Below, in pieces: positions 61,297 to 64,000 of a stretch of DNA of 64,000 bases (position 1 is the stretch's first letter; each line of letters starts with the position of its first letter). Below the pieces are notes generated by a model, which saw only the letters and a list, made by a program, of their open reading frames with translations, was not told the origin of the DNA and ran no database searches. Source of the stretch: Bryobacteraceae bacterium (GTDB lineage Bacteria > Acidobacteriota > Terriglobia > Bryobacterales > Bryobacteraceae). The DNA lies in assembly GCA_026129905.1 (NCBI GenBank), contig JAHCHE010000008.1, forward strand, positions 124,001 through 188,000, written 5' to 3'. The position numbers were made by a program, and so were the translations under genes.

Positions 61297-62955
61297 CTAT
61301 TTTTGCGCCGCCCGCTTGAGTTCGAGCACCTGGCCATCGGCGAGCAGGCGCGCCCGCAGCTTGTCGTACGGTACGTCCTGCACGGCGATGCCGCCATCGA
61401 TGGCCATCGCCGCGGCGGTGGCCGCCGACTGCCCGAGAATCATGAACACCGGCTCCATGCGGATGGAGCCGTAGGCGATGTGCGAACTGGACACGCACAC
61501 CGGCACGAGCAGGTTCGCGGCCTGACCTCGTTTCGGAACCAGCGCGCCGTACGAGATCTGGTAAGGCCCGTTGGTGCTGACGCCGATGTCCCCTTCGTTC
61601 TGCACGTAGCCGTCGGGCGTGATGTAGCGCTGGATGTTGTGCGAATCGATGCCGTAGGAGCCCATGCCCACCGGCTCCGGCGTGGGCCGCTTCTTGGTCA
61701 GCTCGTTCTCGGTCATCACGTACCGGCCGATCATGCGGCGCGCCTCCCGCACGTAAAGCTGGTGCGGCCAGTTCCCGCTGCCGGTGAACTCGTCCTTGGC
61801 GAGCCCCCACTTCGCCATCTCGGTCCGTACGTCGGCGGGGACGCGCGGATCGTTGGCGATGAAGTAGAACCAGCCCTGCTGGTAGCCGATGTGCTCCCGG
61901 ATGATCTCCCGGCGGCGCTCGTAGTTGGCTTCCGGGTAGTCCCAGTTTCGGCCGATGTTGTCGGTGCTGAACGGACCGTGGTTGTTCGTGTCCGTTTTGC
62001 GATTCGGAATCGGATCGAACTTGTCGAACGTCTCCCGCCAGCCGGCGGCGAAGATGCGCAGCAGCAGCTCGTACTGCCTGGCGTCGTAATCGGCCGGCTT
62101 GGGGAACGGCACGCGGTTGGCCGGAACCTGGGTGAGGCAGACGCGGAAGCAATAAGCCTGCACCTTGCGGTCGCCGTCGCCGTAGTTGCCGGGTGGCTCG
62201 GCGCTGATGCGCGGCAGGATCCCGCTCGAGGGATCGCCGGGGACGACGTACGGTGAAATGGGCGTCTTGACGGCGCCGAAGTGGTGGCGGTGGTGCAGCA
62301 CGCCGGTCTGAACGCCGTTCCACTTCTCGCCATAGGTCCGGGTGGATTCCCGCCCGACGTGGAAGTCGACGCCCGCGGCGGCCATCAGGTCGCCCTCGTA
62401 CGTAGCGTCGATGAACATCCTCCCCGAGTACGTTTGGCCGTCGAGCGTCGTGATGGAGACGATGCGGCCGCCCTCCTTCTTGACGCCCTTCTCCCGGTCC
62501 AGCCAGGCGTCGCGCACGACCGGGATCCCGGCCTCCTTGACCCACGCCTCGAAAACGCCCTCGGCGACGTGCGGCTCGAAGATCCACATCGCGCGGCCGG
62601 TCTCGTCCATCGCCTCGGTGTCCTGACCTTTGTTGCCGTACTCCTCCCGCTTCTGCCAGCGCCAGGCCTCCGGCTTCTGGTAGTGCTGCCAGACACGGTG
62701 GTAGAACTCGCGGGAAAGGCCGCCGATGACGGACTTGTCGCCCGAGTCGGTCCACCCCAGGCCGCCCGCGGAGAGGCCGCCGAGATGGCGCTCCGGGCAA
62801 ACCATCACGACGGACTTGCCCATCCGCGCCGCCTGCACCGCCGCCGCGACGCCTCCCGACGCGCAGCCGTAGACGACGATATCCGCCCGCCGCGGCGCCG
62901 CGCCGAAGACGACCGGGGCAGCGCAAAGCAGGAGTTGAAGAACCCGAAACCTCAT
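61297..62955 (-). CDS. Secreted FAD-dependent oxidoreductase (FAD_oxidored family)
   Basis: 552 residues from ATG 62955, which starts a signal peptide ('MRFRVLQLLLCAAPVVFG'). The FAD dinucleotide fold is 'ADIVVYGCASGGVAAAVQAARMGKSVVMVCPERHLGG', and 'GRMFIDATYEGDLMAAAG' and 'ASGG...HIAYGSIRMEPVFMILGQSAATAAAMAID' are the later family motifs. Family members are often sugar or xanthan-degradation related; the substrate is unknown. Convergent with the PQQ-type gene. Confidence 0.9.
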   Translation of the reverse strand: MRFRVLQLLLCAAPVVFGAAPRRADIVVYGCASGGVAAAVQAARMGKSVVMVCPERHLGGLSAGGLGWTDSGDKSVIGGLSREFYHRVWQHYQKPEAWRWQKREEYGNKGQDTEAMDETGRAMWIFEPHVAEGVFEAWVKEAGIPVVRDAWLDREKGVKKEGGRIVSITTLDGQTYSGRMFIDATYEGDLMAAAGVDFHVGRESTRTYGEKWNGVQTGVLHHRHHFGAVKTPISPYVVPGDPSSGILPRISAEPPGNYGDGDRKVQAYCFRVCLTQVPANRVPFPKPADYDARQYELLLRIFAAGWRETFDKFDPIPNRKTDTNNHGPFSTDNIGRNWDYPEANYERRREIIREHIGYQQGWFYFIANDPRVPADVRTEMAKWGLAKDEFTGSGNWPHQLYVREARRMIGRYVMTENELTKKRPTPEPVGMGSYGIDSHNIQRYITPDGYVQNEGDIGVSTNGPYQISYGALVPKRGQAANLLVPVCVSSSHIAYGSIRMEPVFMILGQSAATAAAMAIDGGIAVQDVPYDKLRARLLADGQVLELKRAAQK

Positions 62956-62998
62956 ATGACCACCCACCACTGTACGCGATTGCGGCGGCGAGGCGATC

Positions 62999-64000
62999 TT
63001 ACTGCGCCGAGCGGATGACAGGCAGCGGGATGGGCGGCAGCGGCTCGAAGAGGCCGAAGGAGAAGATCGCGGTGGCCGAGGCGATGGCCACGTATTGCTT
63101 CCCGTTCACCGCGTAGGCGATCGGCGAGGCGGTGAGGCCTTCGCCCATCTGGAAGTGCCAGAGGTGCCGGCCGTCGCGGGCGTCGAGCGCCACCAGGTGG
63201 CCGTCGTCGTCACCGAAAAAGACGACGCCTCCGGCGGTGGAAACCGTGCCCGCCCACGATTCCGCGGGTCCCGTCATCGGATACTCCCAGACGCGTTTGC
63301 CGGTTCGGGGATCGATGGCGCGTACGAAGAACTGTCCCAGCTCGGAGGGCTTAGGGCCCGCGCCGCCGCCGGCGAAGTTCTTCATCGGTTCCGGCTTCTT
63401 GGCCGAACTGGTGAAGATGTCGCATTGCTCCAGCGTCACCACGTAGAGCAGGCCGGTGGCGGGATTGAAGGAGGGTGACATCCAGTTGGTTGCGCCGCGG
63501 ACGCCGGGACAGACGCGGTTGCCCGTCGGCGTCGGGTCCTTGCCCGGCGCGAGGATTGGCCGTCCCTTCGCGTCGATGCCCGTCGCCCAGTCGAGCTTGT
63601 CGACCAGCCTGGAGGCCGAGAGGAACTCGCCCGTCGTCCGGTCCAGGACGTAGAAGAAGCCGTTGCGGTTGGCGTGCAGCACCAGCTTGCGGGGCTTGCC
63701 CTCGTAGGGCAAATCGACCAGCACCGGCCATGCTTGCGCGTCCCAGTCGTGCGTGTCGTGCGGGGTGAACTGGAAGTACCATTTCCTTTCCCCCGTGTCG
63801 GGGTCGATGGCGAGCAGCGAGCAGGAGTAGAGATTGTCGCCCTTGCGGTCGCCGCCGTAGAAGTCGGGCCAGGGGTTGCCGGTCGTCCAATACAGGAGAT
63901 TCAGCTCCGGGTCATACGTGCCGGTGAGCCAGGTTCCGGCGCCGCCCCACTCGACGTAATCGCCCCAGGACTCGGCGCCGGGCTCGCCCTTTGCCGGAAC
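62999..64000 (-). CDS. PQQ-dependent alcohol dehydrogenase, C-terminal part (5' end outside window)
   Basis: The frame is open from the right edge to the stop at 62999, about 333 residues. 'LLYWTTGNPWPDFYGGDRKGDNLYSCSLLAID', 'WYFQFTPHDTHDWDA' and 'GATNWMSPSFNPATGLLYV' are blades of quinoprotein methanol/ethanol-dehydrogenase propellers, with 'HDTHDWD' carrying residues near PQQ. The family oxidises alcohols in the periplasm and passes electrons to a cytochrome. The N-terminal half and signal peptide are outside the window. Confidence 0.9.
   Translation of the reverse strand, partial: VPAKGEPGAESWGDYVEWGGAGTWLTGTYDPELNLLYWTTGNPWPDFYGGDRKGDNLYSCSLLAIDPDTGERKWYFQFTPHDTHDWDAQAWPVLVDLPYEGKPRKLVLHANRNGFFYVLDRTTGEFLSASRLVDKLDWATGIDAKGRPILAPGKDPTPTGNRVCPGVRGATNWMSPSFNPATGLLYVVTLEQCDIFTSSAKKPEPMKNFAGGGAGPKPSELGQFFVRAIDPRTGKRVWEYPMTGPAESWAGTVSTAGGVVFFGDDDGHLVALDARDGRHLWHFQMGEGLTASPIAYAVNGKQYVAIASATAIFSFGLFEPLPPIPLPVIRSAQ

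Overview
The window is about 64 kb of GC-rich DNA from an Acidobacteriota genome, most likely of the Bryobacterales / 'Solibacter' lineage. Evidence seen here: a secreted protein with the C-terminal domain that is strongly expanded in Solibacter (37006-37788), many secreted beta-propeller and FG-GAP proteins, a periplasmic-type molybdenum hydroxylase, and PQQ-type dehydrogenases. No rRNA is present, so the placement is an inference from gene content.

Layout. 1-4903: compact housekeeping operon with overlapping start/stop codons (yicC end, gmk, rpoZ, coaBC, a type-4/5 uracil-DNA glycosylase, tmk, DNA polymerase III delta'), then rmuC (5024-6499). 6676-17987: a biosynthetic locus made of a circularly-permuted-ATP-grasp-like protein and two very large NRPS-like proteins. 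Protein 1 is adenylation - carrier - thiamine-diphosphate (ThDP) enzyme. Protein 2 is acyl-CoA-ligase-like adenylation - carrier - condensation - adenylation - carrier - Ldh_2-type dehydrogenase. Neither has a thioesterase, and none of the three activation domains keeps the Asp expected for alpha-amino acids. This is the best candidate in the window for an undescribed system. 17924-22790: a patchwork island with lower GC than its neighbours, bounded by three copies of one repeat made of the Ldh_2 3' end plus the 3' end of a convergent gene. 22874-25973 (minus): rpoN-hpf-rapZ. 26104-28965: glycosyltransferase, DegT-type aminotransferase and NeuD/PglD-type acetyltransferase.

29087-36817 is a mobile and defence-like zone. 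It holds an unknown secreted protein and a truncated membrane protein, a 2.3-kb IS3-type element (30895-33181) that carries an archaeo-eukaryotic/RepB-like primase as passenger, a large STAND-type NTPase whose 3' end was cut by that element, and fused fragments of an ABC transporter and an IS1634-type transposase. 37006-39578 holds small secreted and membrane proteins. 39776-43806 (minus) is a PaoABC-like Tat-exported molybdenum hydroxylase operon with an extra small Cys-containing protein. 44088-46352 has a secreted mutarotase-like protein, toxin-antitoxin debris, a small GGKARA-repeat protein and tRNA-Pro(CGG). 46515-49406 has purA and a zinc-ribbon PrsW-family protease.

49927-59830 is one long secreted redox/sensing operon: an HzsA-like haem protein, a CRTAC1-type FG-GAP protein, a ten-haem cytochrome with a beta-propeller, a Reg_prop propeller protein and two tandem ABC-type substrate-binding proteins without a permease. 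The end of the window has a PQQ-type propeller protein with EF-hand sequences, an FAD-dependent oxidoreductase and an incomplete PQQ-dependent alcohol dehydrogenase that runs off the right edge.
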